Shown here piece after piece: positions 9,756-17,709 of a stretch of DNA of 64,000 bases. Numbering within the stretch: position 1 is the stretch's first letter; every line of letters starts with the position of its first letter. The DNA comes from Amycolatopsis sulphurea. GTDB lineage: Bacteria; Actinomycetota; Actinomycetes; Mycobacteriales; Pseudonocardiaceae. Location of the stretch: positions 2,976,001 to 3,040,000 of the forward strand of contig NZ_PDJK01000002.1 of the NCBI RefSeq assembly GCF_002564045.1. Direction: 5' to 3'. The translations under genes and the position numbers were made by a program. The notes beneath the pieces were generated by a model. The model did not search any database. It was not told the origin of the DNA and worked only from the letters and a program-made list of their open reading frames with translations.

Positions 9756-10247
9756 TCAGACCGTCGCGGTTTCCAGAACTTCGTCGAGCAGCGTCTCCGC
9801 TTTGCCCTCGTCGGTGCCTTCCGCCAGTGCCAGCTCGCTGACCAGAATCTGCCGCGCTTTCGCCAGCATCCGCTTCTCGCCGGCTGAGAGCCCGCGGTCC
9901 TTCTCACGCCGCCAGAGGTCGCGCACCACTTCGGCCACCTTGTTCACATCGCCGGAGGCGAGTTTCTCCAGGTTGGCCTTGTACCGACGAGACCAGTTCG
10001 TGGGCTCCTCGGTGTGCGGTGCCCGAAGCACGTCGAAAACCTTGTCCAGTCCTTCTTGCCCGACGACATCGCGCACGCCGACGATCTCGGCGTTGTCTGC
10101 GGGCACGCGAACCGTGAGATCACCCTGCGCGACCTTGAGGACGAGGTACTTCTTTTCCTCGCCCTTGATCACCCGGGTTTCAATGGCTTCGATGAGTGCG
10201 GCACCGTGGTGCGGGTAGACGACGGTCTCTCCGACCTTGAAAACCAT
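9756..10247 (-). CDS. carD: CarD family RNA polymerase-binding regulator
   Basis: A 163-residue global transcription factor that binds the RNA polymerase beta subunit and stabilises open complexes, notably at rRNA promoters. The N-terminal Tudor-like RNAP-interaction domain starts [17 protein letters not shown] and runs to about 60. The C-terminal helical domain contains [17 protein letters not shown] with the Trp that contacts the upstream edge of the bubble, then [22 protein letters not shown]. An AGAGGA ribosome site lies just upstream of the ATG. It is first in a probable carD-ispD-ispF transcript, divergent from the lipoprotein gene. Confidence 0.96.
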   Translation of the reverse strand: MVFKVGETVVYPHHGAALIEAIETRVIKGEEKKYLVLKVAQGDLTVRVPADNAEIVGVRDVVGQEGLDKVFDVLRAPHTEEPTNWSRRYKANLEKLASGDVNKVAEVVRDLWRREKDRGLSAGEKRMLAKARQILVSELALAEGTDEGKAETLLDEVLETATV

Positions 10248-10274
10248 GTGTCCTCTGCCCCTTTCGCTGAGTCC

Positions 10275-10283
10275 ATCCTAGCA
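10275..10283 (-). promoter_or_regulatory. putative extended -10 promoter of carD
   Basis: On the minus strand the sequence TGCTAGGAT ends 27 bases before the carD ATG. TAGGAT with the upstream TG is an extended -10 element; no convincing -35 hexamer stands 17 bases upstream. Assignment is by motif and distance only. Confidence 0.4.
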
Positions 10284-10531
10284 CGGTCCGTCGGCGGCCA
10301 CCTAGCGGCCAGGGCTGTCGCCGCAGGTCAGCGGCCTGAGTCGGGCTTGACAAACGCGTTTGCCCCGTGCTCACGCAGGTGAGGTGCGAGGCGCTGATCG
10401 GCGCCCGTAAAATCCTTTGTGGACGGTTGCGCTCGGTGTGCGGACGCCGGGCAACCCCCTCGGTTCCGCGCGCGGGAAGCCGCCCGGCTAGTCTTCGTCC
10501 GGACGAGGCCGTGAGATGGAAGGACTCCGAC

Positions 10532-11164
10532 GTGAGGCTGCAGAATCGTCGCGTGCTCGGCGCAGGCGTGTCGGCGCTCGGCGCCGCGCTCGTGCTCGCC
10601 GGTTGCGGGGCAGGCCAGATCACCCAGACCGACACGCAGCAGCCCGCGGTCAACGGCACGTACGCCCAGGTGCAGACGCTGGTGCTGCGCAATGCCGCGG
10701 TCCAGTACCAGGCCAAGGGCGCCGGCTACGCGGCCGGCGATGCCGCGCCGCTCACACTGGCCATCGTCAACCAGGGGCAGCGTGACGACAAGCTGGTCTC
10801 GGTGACCTCGGCGGGCACCACCTCGCCCGCGACCGTCACCGGGGACACCGCGATCGTCGCCGGGCACTCGCTGGTGATCGGGCCCGCGGACGCGGTGGAG
10901 TCGACCAACGAGCAGAACGCGCCCGGCTCATCGAGTCCCGCCGTTCCGCCGTCCTCGAACCCGCCTTCGAGTTCTGCGCCGTCGTCGGCCGCCGCGGCTT
11001 CGTCCTCGGCCGCAGCGAAGCCCGGCGTCGCCACGGTGGTGCTGCAGGGCCTCAAGCAGCCGCTGTGGTCCGGGATGACCATCCCGGTCACCTTCACCTT
11101 CCAGAACGCCGGGCCGATCGTGGTCGACCTGCCGGTGGCCGCGCCGGCGCACGCGCGTTCCTGA
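10532..11164 (+). CDS. LpqE-like lipoprotein
   Basis: A 210-residue predicted lipoprotein. The GTG at 10532 has GGAAGGA about 8 bases upstream and gives a twin-arginine-like basic start, a hydrophobic helix and the lipobox LVLAGC with lipidated Cys25. The mature part has beta-rich segments (YAQVQTLVLRNAAVQYQ, LTLAIVNQGQRDDKLVSVTS), a Ser/Pro/Ala-rich linker at about 131-165, and a final VATVVLQGLKQPLWSGMTIP strand pair resembling copper-chaperone-like PCuAC/DUF461 folds. Position between carD and radA equals that of lpqE in Mycobacterium, so orthology is likely although its function is unknown there as well. Confidence 0.8.
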   Translation: MRLQNRRVLGAGVSALGAALVLAGCGAGQITQTDTQQPAVNGTYAQVQTLVLRNAAVQYQAKGAGYAAGDAAPLTLAIVNQGQRDDKLVSVTSAGTTSPATVTGDTAIVAGHSLVIGPADAVESTNEQNAPGSSSPAVPPSSNPPSSSAPSSAAAASSSAAAKPGVATVVLQGLKQPLWSGMTIPVTFTFQNAGPIVVDLPVAAPAHARS

Positions 11165-11210
11165 CTCGCGCCTGCGCGGTTTTGTCGGTGCTCGCCGATA
11201 GCCTCGCGGG

Positions 11211-12572
11211 GTGGTGAAGAAGGCCAGCACCGTCCACCGGTGCGCGGAATGCGGATACGAGACGGCGAAGTGGGTCGGGCGCTGCCCGGAATGCCAGGCG
11301 TGGGGCACGCTCGAAGAACGTGGCGCGGCCAAACCGGCGATCGCCCGGGTCGCCGCCGGCGCACCCAGTGCACCCGCTCGTCCGATCGCGGAAGTCGACA
11401 TCGAGACGTCCCGGGCGAAGTGCACCGGGGTGGCCGAGCTGGACCGCGTGCTCGGCGGCGGGCTGGTACCGGGTGCGGTGGTGCTGCTCGCCGGGGAACC
11501 CGGGGTCGGCAAGTCGACTTTGCTGCTCGAAGTGGCCTATCAGTGGGCGGTCACCGCCGGGCGGTCGCTGTACGTCACCGGTGAGGAGTCGGCCGGGCAG
11601 GTCCGGCTGCGGGCCGAGCGCACCGGCAATGTGCACGGGGAGATGTTCCTCGCCGCGGAGAGCGACCTGTCCGCGATCCTCGGGCATGTGGACGCGGTCA
11701 AGCCGGGGGTGCTGATCGTCGATTCGGTGCAGACCATGGCGTCGCCGCAGGTGGAGGGCTCACCGGGTGGGGTGACGCAGGTCCGCGCGGTCACCGCGGG
11801 GCTGGTCGCGCTGGCCAAGGAGCGTGGGCTGCCGGTCGTGCTGGTGGGACATGTCACCAAGGACGGGTCGGTGGCCGGCCCACGCGTGCTGGAGCACCTG
11901 GTCGACGTGGTCCTGCAGTTCGAGGGGGACAAGCACTCCACCCTGCGCATGGTGCGCGGGATCAAGAACCGGTTCGGCGCGGCGGACGAGATCGGCTGCT
12001 TCGAGCTGACCGAGGAGGGCATCGTCGGGGTGCCCGATCCGTCCGGGCTGTTCCTCAGCCGCACCGCCGAACCGGTGCCCGGCACCGCGGTCACGGTCTC
12101 GGTGGAGGGCAAACGCCCGTTGCTCGGCGAGGTGCAGGCGCTGGTGTCGAGCAGCGGGATGCCCCAGCCCCGGCGCGCGGTGAGCGGCCTCGATTCGGCG
12201 CGGGTGGCGATGGTGCTCGCGGTGATGGAGAAGCGCGGCCGGATGAAGGTCGGCGACAAGGACGTCTACGTCGCGACTGTGGGCGGTATGAAGATCACCG
12301 AACCGGGCATCGACCTGGCGCTGGTCCTCGCCCTCACCTCCTCCCTGCACGAGGTGGCGCTGTCCCCGCGGCTGGTCGCCGTCGGTGAGGTCGGGCTCGC
12401 CGGGGAGATCCGCCGGGTCCCGAACGTCGGCAGGCGGCTGTCCGAGGCCGCCCGGCTCGGCTTCACGCACGCACTGGTCCCGCCGGACTCGGGCAAGATC
12501 CCGGACGGGATCCGGGTGCTGGAGGTCCCGGACGTGGCGAGCGCGCTGAACGCGGCCAACCACGCGCAGTAA
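11211..12572 (+). CDS. radA: DNA repair protein RadA
   Basis: A 453-residue RecA-like ATPase that promotes branch migration in recombinational repair. The N-terminal C4 zinc finger uses Cys11, Cys14, Cys25 and Cys28; Walker A GEPGVGKST is at 95-103, the RadA-specific KNRFG motif lies in RGIKNRFGAADE, and a Lon-protease-like C-terminal domain lacks a protease dyad, as usual for the family. It starts at GTG 11211 (GTG-GTG; the second is also possible), 46 bases after the lipoprotein gene. In mycobacteria disA follows radA; here a repeat cluster and an opposing gene follow instead. Confidence 0.96.
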   Translation: MVKKASTVHRCAECGYETAKWVGRCPECQAWGTLEERGAAKPAIARVAAGAPSAPARPIAEVDIETSRAKCTGVAELDRVLGGGLVPGAVVLLAGEPGVGKSTLLLEVAYQWAVTAGRSLYVTGEESAGQVRLRAERTGNVHGEMFLAAESDLSAILGHVDAVKPGVLIVDSVQTMASPQVEGSPGGVTQVRAVTAGLVALAKERGLPVVLVGHVTKDGSVAGPRVLEHLVDVVLQFEGDKHSTLRMVRGIKNRFGAADEIGCFELTEEGIVGVPDPSGLFLSRTAEPVPGTAVTVSVEGKRPLLGEVQALVSSSGMPQPRRAVSGLDSARVAMVLAVMEKRGRMKVGDKDVYVATVGGMKITEPGIDLALVLALTSSLHEVALSPRLVAVGEVGLAGEIRRVPNVGRRLSEAARLGFTHALVPPDSGKIPDGIRVLEVPDVASALNAANHAQ

Positions 12573-12942
12573 GGCTTCCGGCCGGGAGCGGGGCAGGCCG
12601 GAGTGGTCCCGGCCGCGGGCTGAGTCCTGCCCGATCGGACGGACGGAGTGCAGTGCCTGGCCGAGGTGCATTGCCTGGCCGAAACGCGGTCGGTAGTCGC
12701 AGGGCCGGGTTGACCGATCAGCCCCCCGACCGTGCAGACGCACGACCGGAGCCCGGTCCAAGGCTGTGAAGGGGCCCTTCACAGACCCGGAGTCCGTGAA
12801 GGGCCCCTTCACGGACTTGCACGGACCTCCGCGGTCGGCGAAGGGCCCCTCACGCCGACTTTGCCGACACCCTGGACGCTGAGGCTGTGAAGGACCCCTT
12901 CACAGCTTGAAAGTGGGCGGGGTCAGAGGGGGTACGCCGTGG
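12573..12942. repeat. intergenic repeat cluster after radA (GTGAAGGG palindromes)
   Basis: No gene is seen. Palindromes of the form GTGAAGGGNCCCTTCAC occur at 12766-12782, 12796-12812 and, with changes, 12838-12853 and 12887-12903. The first two are joined by a spacer ending GGAGTCC. An inverted-repeat end like that of the 27180 element lies at 12854-12875. The cluster separates convergent radA and the membrane-protein gene, so its stem-loops could end transcription from both sides. The first 190 bases hold only short direct repeats (TGCCTGGCCGA twice near 12657 and 12671). Confidence 0.75.
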
Positions 12943-13476
12943 TCACCAGATGGGATGGTCGCTGAACTTCTCCAGGGTGCGGACCGACGGGCGGACGTAC
13001 CAGAGGCCTGCGCCGTGGCCGATGGTGCCGAGGGCGAAGTTCGCTAAGGTCGCCAAGAGGTCGGTGAGGCCGAGCCGGCCGTGGTCGCCCCAGACGTCGA
13101 TGAGGGCGGAGATGGTCAGGGCCAGCAGGCAGCTGATGCTCAGCGTGGCAAAACAGATGGTCAGCGCGGTGCGCGTGGTGCGGGCGCGGGCGGTCACCAG
13201 GTAGTCGCCGCGCAGGCAGCGGCGGGCGGTCAGCACGACTATCGCGGTGGCGATGACGGACAGCGCCGGCAGCGCGAGGCCCAAGGTGCCGAGCCCGGCG
13301 CGGGGCAGGCTCTGGCCGTGCAGCGGCCGGTTGACGAACGCGGTGAGGCCGAGCACCAGCAGCGTGCCGACGAGCAGCGCGACGCCGGTGACCACCGAAC
13401 CAGTCCGGACCCGCACCGCGAACTGGGTGGGCAGCGGGAGGTATTCAGCGGCCGGCTGCCCGTAGTACTGCCTCAC
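12943..13476 (-). CDS. four-helix membrane protein of unknown function
   Basis: A 177-residue protein from the GTG at 13476, chosen for the GGAGG five bases upstream; the frame is open further but the added residues are encoded by an intergenic hairpin. After a Tyr/Gln/Pro-rich head (VRQYYGQPAAEYLPLP) there are four hydrophobic segments at roughly 25-45, 60-80, 105-128 and 138-158, then RPSVRTLEKFSDHPIW. No catalytic motif is visible and I do not recognise a family. Codon 144 is TTA (13045-13047). It lies downstream of the trehalose genes on the same strand but is separated from them by a long hairpin. Confidence 0.65.
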   Translation of the reverse strand: MRQYYGQPAAEYLPLPTQFAVRVRTGSVVTGVALLVGTLLVLGLTAFVNRPLHGQSLPRAGLGTLGLALPALSVIATAIVVLTARRCLRGDYLVTARARTTRTALTICFATLSISCLLALTISALIDVWGDHGRLGLTDLLATLANFALGTIGHGAGLWYVRPSVRTLEKFSDHPIW

Positions 13477-13519
13477 GTTACCTCCGCGCCGACCCGGTCG
13501 AGTGAACGTGCAGATGCTC

Positions 13520-13566
13520 GTGAAGGCCACCATAAGGGAATCGGATTCCCTCATGGTGGTCTTCAC
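13520..13566. repeat. 47-bp hairpin, GTGAAGGCCACCAT type
   Basis: Two 22-base arms (13520-13541 and 13545-13566) are complementary except for two G-T-type differences, with a 3-base loop. Outer ends are GTGAAG and CTTCAC, as in the other palindrome family in this window, but the core is different (GGCCACCATAAGGGAAT). It sits between two minus-strand genes and could act as a terminator or processing site. Confidence 0.7.
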
Positions 13567-13604
13567 TGCCGCATTCACCGAGGTGTGCTACCGCGGTTCG
13601 CCCG

Positions 13605-16139
13605 TCAGGACTTCTCCGCCAGCAGGTTCGCGCAGCGGATCAGCCCGAGATGGGAGTACGCCTGCGGGTGATTGCCGAGCGAGCGTTCGGCGATCGGGTC
13701 GAACTGCTCGGGCAGCAGCCCGGTCGGACCGGCCGCGTCGACGATCTGGGTGAACAGCTCCTCGGCCTCGTCCCGGCGGCCGGTGAGCAGATAGGCCTCG
13801 ATCAGCCAGGCCGCGCAGATGTGGAAGCCGCCCTCCCCGCCGGGAAGGCCGTCGTCGCGGCGGTAGCGGTACACCGTGGAACCACTGCGCAGCTCCGCCT
13901 CGATCGCGGTCACGGTCTGCTGGAAGCGCTCGTCGGCCGGGTCGATCAGGCCGGTCAGGCCGACGAACAGGGACGCCGCATCGAGATCGGTGCCGTCGTA
14001 GGCGGTGGTGAACGCCTGCACCTGGTCGTTCCAGCCGTGTTCCAGCACATCGGCCTTGATCCGGTCACGCAGCAGCGGCCAGGCAGCGGGGACGTCGCGG
14101 CCGTACTCGTGGCCGAGCTTCACCGCACGGTCGACGGTCACCCAGCACATCACCCGCGAGTACACCCGGTGGCGCGGCACATGCCGCTCCTCCCAGATGC
14201 CGTGGTCCGGCTCGTTCCAGCGCCGGGTGACCGCCTCGGTCATCGCGCGCACCATCTGCCAGTCCTCGTCGCGCAGCTCGCCGCGGACCTCGGCCAGCGT
14301 GCCGACCAGCTCCACCACCGGGCCGAATACGTCCAGCTGCACCTGGTGGTTGGCCAGGTTGCCGACCCGGACCGGTCGCGAACCGGCGTACCCGGGCAGC
14401 GATTCGATCACCGCCTCGGCGCCGATCACGCTGCCCGCCAAGGTGTAGAGCGGGTGCAGCCGTTCCGGTCCGGCCAAAGTGGACAGTACGCCGTGCAGCC
14501 AGCGCAGGTAGCCTTCGGCTTCCTCGTGCGAGCCGAGGTGCACCAGCTCCCGCACGGTCATCGCCGCGTCGCGGATCCAGCAATAGCGGTAGTCCCAGTT
14601 GCGGACGCCGCCGATCTCCTCCGGCAGCGACGAGGTCGCGGCCGCGAGCACCCCGCCCGTGTCGGTGTTGACCAGTCCGCGCAGGGTGAGTGCGGAACGG
14701 CGGACCAGCTCGGTCTGCACCGAGGGCAGCTTCAGCTTCGCTGCCCAGTCGCTCCAGTACCGGCCCGCCCGGTCCCGACGGTCCATTTCGGACAGTTCGT
14801 GGGTGCCGAGATCCGTGGTGCCGCAACGGAGTTCGAGCACCACCGGCGCTTCCTTTGCCGGTTGCACGAGGGCGGTCGCGGTGTCGTGCAACCCATCGGA
14901 GGTGATCGTCCAGTCCACGCCGGGGGCGCGCAGCACGAACGGCTCCGAGGTGCCGAGCACGCGCAGGCCGTCCGGCTCGGCGACCAGCTTCACCGGCACG
15001 CCGCCGAACTCCGGCCGCGGTGCGAAGACCACCTGGGCCGCCGCCTCGCCGGAGATCACCCGCACGATGTCGGTGCGGTGCGCCGGGCTCTCCGGCTCCA
15101 GGTAGTCCGTGACCAGCAGCCGGGACCAGCGCGTCTCCACGGTCATCGTGTTCGGCAGGTAGCGCTGGCCGAGCGGCAGCCCGTTGCGGTCCGGTTTGAT
15201 CGCGAAGTTCCCGGCGCCGGGGCCGCCGAGCAGATCGGCGAACACCGCGGGGGCGTCCGGGCCGGGGTGGCACAGCCAGGTGAGCTTGGCGTCCGGGGTG
15301 AGCAGTGCCACGGACCGCTCGTTGGCCAGCATGGACAGCCGCTCGATCGGCGGCGCGGACTCGCCGTAGAGCCAGTTCCGGCGCTCCTCCAGCATGAACG
15401 CGAGCACCAGCGCGACGTCCACGGTGTCCGGCACCCGGTAGGCGGCCAGGGATTCGCCCTCGCCGACCTTCACCCCGAGGTCCGGCCCGGCGAGCCGGGC
15501 GAACGCCTTCTCGTCGGTCACGTCGTCGCCGAGGAACACCGCGGCGGTCGCGCCGACCTGGTGGCGCAGGGTGTCGAGCGCACGGCCCTTGTCCGTCTGC
15601 ACGACCGCGAGCTCGACCACCTCCTTGCCGTCGGTGGTGGTCACGCCCGGCCAGGTGCACGGGCCCTGGTGCACGGCCGCCAGCACCCGGCGGCCCGCCT
15701 CGTGCTCGGCACGGCGCACGTGCACCGCGATGCTCGCGGGCTTGACCTCGAGCGACACCCCGGGCACGTCGAGCACCAGCTGCTCCAGCTCCGACTCGAT
15801 GCGCCGGTGCAGTGCCCGCGCCCGCTCGTCGAGGGCGTGGATGAAGCCGATGTCGAACTCCGATCCGTGACTGCCGACGAGGTTCACCTCGGCGGGCAGC
15901 CGGGACAGCGTGGCCAGGTCGCGCAGCGCCCGGCCGGAGATCACGGCGGTGGTGGTCTCGTGCAGGCCGGCCAGCGATCTGAGCGCCCCGACGGACTCGG
16001 GCAGCGGGCGTGCCTCGTCCGGGTTCGCGGTGATCGGGGCCAATGTGCCATCGTAGTCGCAGGCGACCAGCAGGCGCGGGGTACGGGCGATCTGCACGAT
16101 CGCGCGGCGTAGCTCCGCGGGCAACGCCTCGGCGGTCAA
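13605..16139 (-). CDS. trehalose-phosphatase fused to a GH15 glucoamylase/trehalase domain
   Basis: An 844-residue fusion. The N-terminal third is OtsB: HAD motif I CDYDGTLAPI at about 27-36, VISGR, GSHGSEFD and FLGDDVTDEKAF. From about residue 240 a GH15 (alpha,alpha-six-barrel) domain follows with GGVRNWDYRYCWIRDA, GIWEERHVPRHRVYSRVMCW and LPEQFDP; mycobacterial relatives of this domain are trehalases. I prefer the TTG at 16139: AGGAG stands five bases upstream and it lies just beyond the otsA stop, but a GTG at 16196 overlapping otsA is possible. One protein would thus dephosphorylate trehalose-6-phosphate and may also cleave trehalose. Confidence 0.85.
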   Translation of the reverse strand: MTAEALPAELRRAIVQIARTPRLLVACDYDGTLAPITANPDEARPLPESVGALRSLAGLHETTTAVISGRALRDLATLSRLPAEVNLVGSHGSEFDIGFIHALDERARALHRRIESELEQLVLDVPGVSLEVKPASIAVHVRRAEHEAGRRVLAAVHQGPCTWPGVTTTDGKEVVELAVVQTDKGRALDTLRHQVGATAAVFLGDDVTDEKAFARLAGPDLGVKVGEGESLAAYRVPDTVDVALVLAFMLEERRNWLYGESAPPIERLSMLANERSVALLTPDAKLTWLCHPGPDAPAVFADLLGGPGAGNFAIKPDRNGLPLGQRYLPNTMTVETRWSRLLVTDYLEPESPAHRTDIVRVISGEAAAQVVFAPRPEFGGVPVKLVAEPDGLRVLGTSEPFVLRAPGVDWTITSDGLHDTATALVQPAKEAPVVLELRCGTTDLGTHELSEMDRRDRAGRYWSDWAAKLKLPSVQTELVRRSALTLRGLVNTDTGGVLAAATSSLPEEIGGVRNWDYRYCWIRDAAMTVRELVHLGSHEEAEGYLRWLHGVLSTLAGPERLHPLYTLAGSVIGAEAVIESLPGYAGSRPVRVGNLANHQVQLDVFGPVVELVGTLAEVRGELRDEDWQMVRAMTEAVTRRWNEPDHGIWEERHVPRHRVYSRVMCWVTVDRAVKLGHEYGRDVPAAWPLLRDRIKADVLEHGWNDQVQAFTTAYDGTDLDAASLFVGLTGLIDPADERFQQTVTAIEAELRSGSTVYRYRRDDGLPGGEGGFHICAAWLIEAYLLTGRRDEAEELFTQIVDAAGPTGLLPEQFDPIAERSLGNHPQAYSHLGLIRCANLLAEKS

Positions 16140-16176
16140 CACTTCTCCTCGGGAGTCCAGCGCGGTACGGGGAGGT

Positions 16177-17628
16177 TCAGTCGACTGGCTCGGCACCCAG
16201 CGCCTGCAGGAACGAGCGTGCCCACCGGTCGACGTCGTGGGTGAGGACCTGGCGACGCATGGCGCGCATCCTGCGTCGGCCCTCGGCGGGGTCGAGCGTA
16301 ATGGCAGCCTCCAACGCGTTCTTCACCCCGTCCAGATCATGCGGATTGACGAGAAATGCGCTGGTCAGCTCGGAGGCGGCGCCGGCGAACTCGCTCAGCA
16401 CCAGCGCCCCGCCCAGGTCCGCCCTGGTCGCGACGTACTCCTTGCAGACCAGGTTCATCCCGTCGCGCAGCGGCGTCACCACCATCACGTCGGCCGCGGA
16501 GAAGAACGCGGCCAGCTCGGTCCGGTCGACCGACTGGTGCAGGTAGTGCACGACCGGATGACCGACGCGGGCGAACTCGCCGTTGATCCGGCCGACCATC
16601 TGCTCGATCTCGCCCCGCATCCGCTGGTAGTGCTCGACCCGTTCCCGGCTCGGCGTGGCCAGCTGCACGAAGGTCACGTCCTCGGGCTTGACCCGTTCCT
16701 CGTGCAGCAGCTCGTGCAGCGCCTGCAGCCGCAGGTCGATGCCCTTGGTGTAGTCGAGCCGGTCGACGCCGAGCAGCACCGCCTTCGGGTTGCCGAGGTC
16801 GGCGCGGAGCTGCTTCGCGCGCTCCACCACGCTCTTCGACCGGGCCAGCGTGTCCAGCCCGGCCGCGTCGATGGAGATCGGGAACGCGCCGACCCGCACC
16901 GTGCGGTCGCCGACCTGCACCATGCCGGGCCGGGACCGCACACCGACCGCGCCGCGCGTCGGTTCGAGACCGACCAGCTGACGGGCCAGCCACAGGAAGT
17001 TCTGCGCGCCACCGGGGCGGTGGAAGCCGATCAGGTCGGCGCCGATCAGCCCGCGTACGATCTCCGCCCGCCAGGGCAGCTGCATGAACAGCTCCACCGG
17101 CGGGAACGGGATGTGCAGGAAGAACCCGATCCGCAGGTCCGGTCGCAGCTCGCGGAGCATGGCCGGCACCAGTTGCAGCTGGTAATCCTGAATCCACACG
17201 GTGGCGCCGTGCGCGGCGACCGCGGCACTCGCCTCGGCGAAGCGGCGATTCACCCGCACGTAGCTGTCCCACCACGAGCGGTCGAACACCGGCGGGGCGA
17301 CCACGTCGTGGTACAGCGGCCAGAGCGTGGCGTTGGAGAAGCCTTCGTAGTAGTCGCGGACCTCGGCCGCGGTGAGCGAAACCGGATGCAGTACAAGGCC
17401 GTCGTCGTCGAACTCCGCCACTTCGACGTCCGGCACACCGGGCCAGCCGACCCAGGCTCCCTTGCGGGAGCGCAGGAACGGCTCCAATGCGGACACCAGC
17501 CCGCCCGGGCTGGCCGTCCAGCGGCGCTCCCCGTCCACTCCGTGGTCCAGGTCGACCGGCAACCGGTTGGCCACCACCACGAAATCGGCGGACGGTGCGC
17601 TCGTGGTCCCGGCAATCGCGTCAGTCAC
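16177..17628 (-). CDS. otsA: alpha,alpha-trehalose-phosphate synthase OtsA
   Basis: A 483-residue GT20 glycosyltransferase that joins glucose from a nucleotide sugar to glucose-6-phosphate. Motifs in order: [11 protein letters not shown] (about 20-30), [52 protein letters not shown] with the Lys that contacts phosphate, and [15 protein letters not shown] with the Asp/Glu pair that binds the donor. Length is normal. It starts at GTG 17628 and is directly followed by the phosphatase-trehalase fusion, forming an otsA-otsB unit for the compatible solute trehalose. Confidence 0.95.
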   Translation of the reverse strand: MTDAIAGTTSAPSADFVVVANRLPVDLDHGVDGERRWTASPGGLVSALEPFLRSRKGAWVGWPGVPDVEVAEFDDDGLVLHPVSLTAAEVRDYYEGFSNATLWPLYHDVVAPPVFDRSWWDSYVRVNRRFAEASAAVAAHGATVWIQDYQLQLVPAMLRELRPDLRIGFFLHIPFPPVELFMQLPWRAEIVRGLIGADLIGFHRPGGAQNFLWLARQLVGLEPTRGAVGVRSRPGMVQVGDRTVRVGAFPISIDAAGLDTLARSKSVVERAKQLRADLGNPKAVLLGVDRLDYTKGIDLRLQALHELLHEERVKPEDVTFVQLATPSRERVEHYQRMRGEIEQMVGRINGEFARVGHPVVHYLHQSVDRTELAAFFSAADVMVVTPLRDGMNLVCKEYVATRADLGGALVLSEFAGAASELTSAFLVNPHDLDGVKNALEAAITLDPAEGRRRMRAMRRQVLTHDVDRWARSFLQALGAEPVD

Positions 17629-17709
17629 TCAGCTGCTCCCTCGTCTCGGCGGGTCGCGGCCCCAAGGAAACCCTAGCGCGCGAACAGTGACCGGACGGTG
17701 ACCAACCGG

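Noticed and set aside
12573-12942. A CRISPR array, because of regularly recurring palindromes
   Set aside because: Repeats are 17-bp self-complementary and unevenly spaced, with no unique spacers of constant length and no cas genes nearby.
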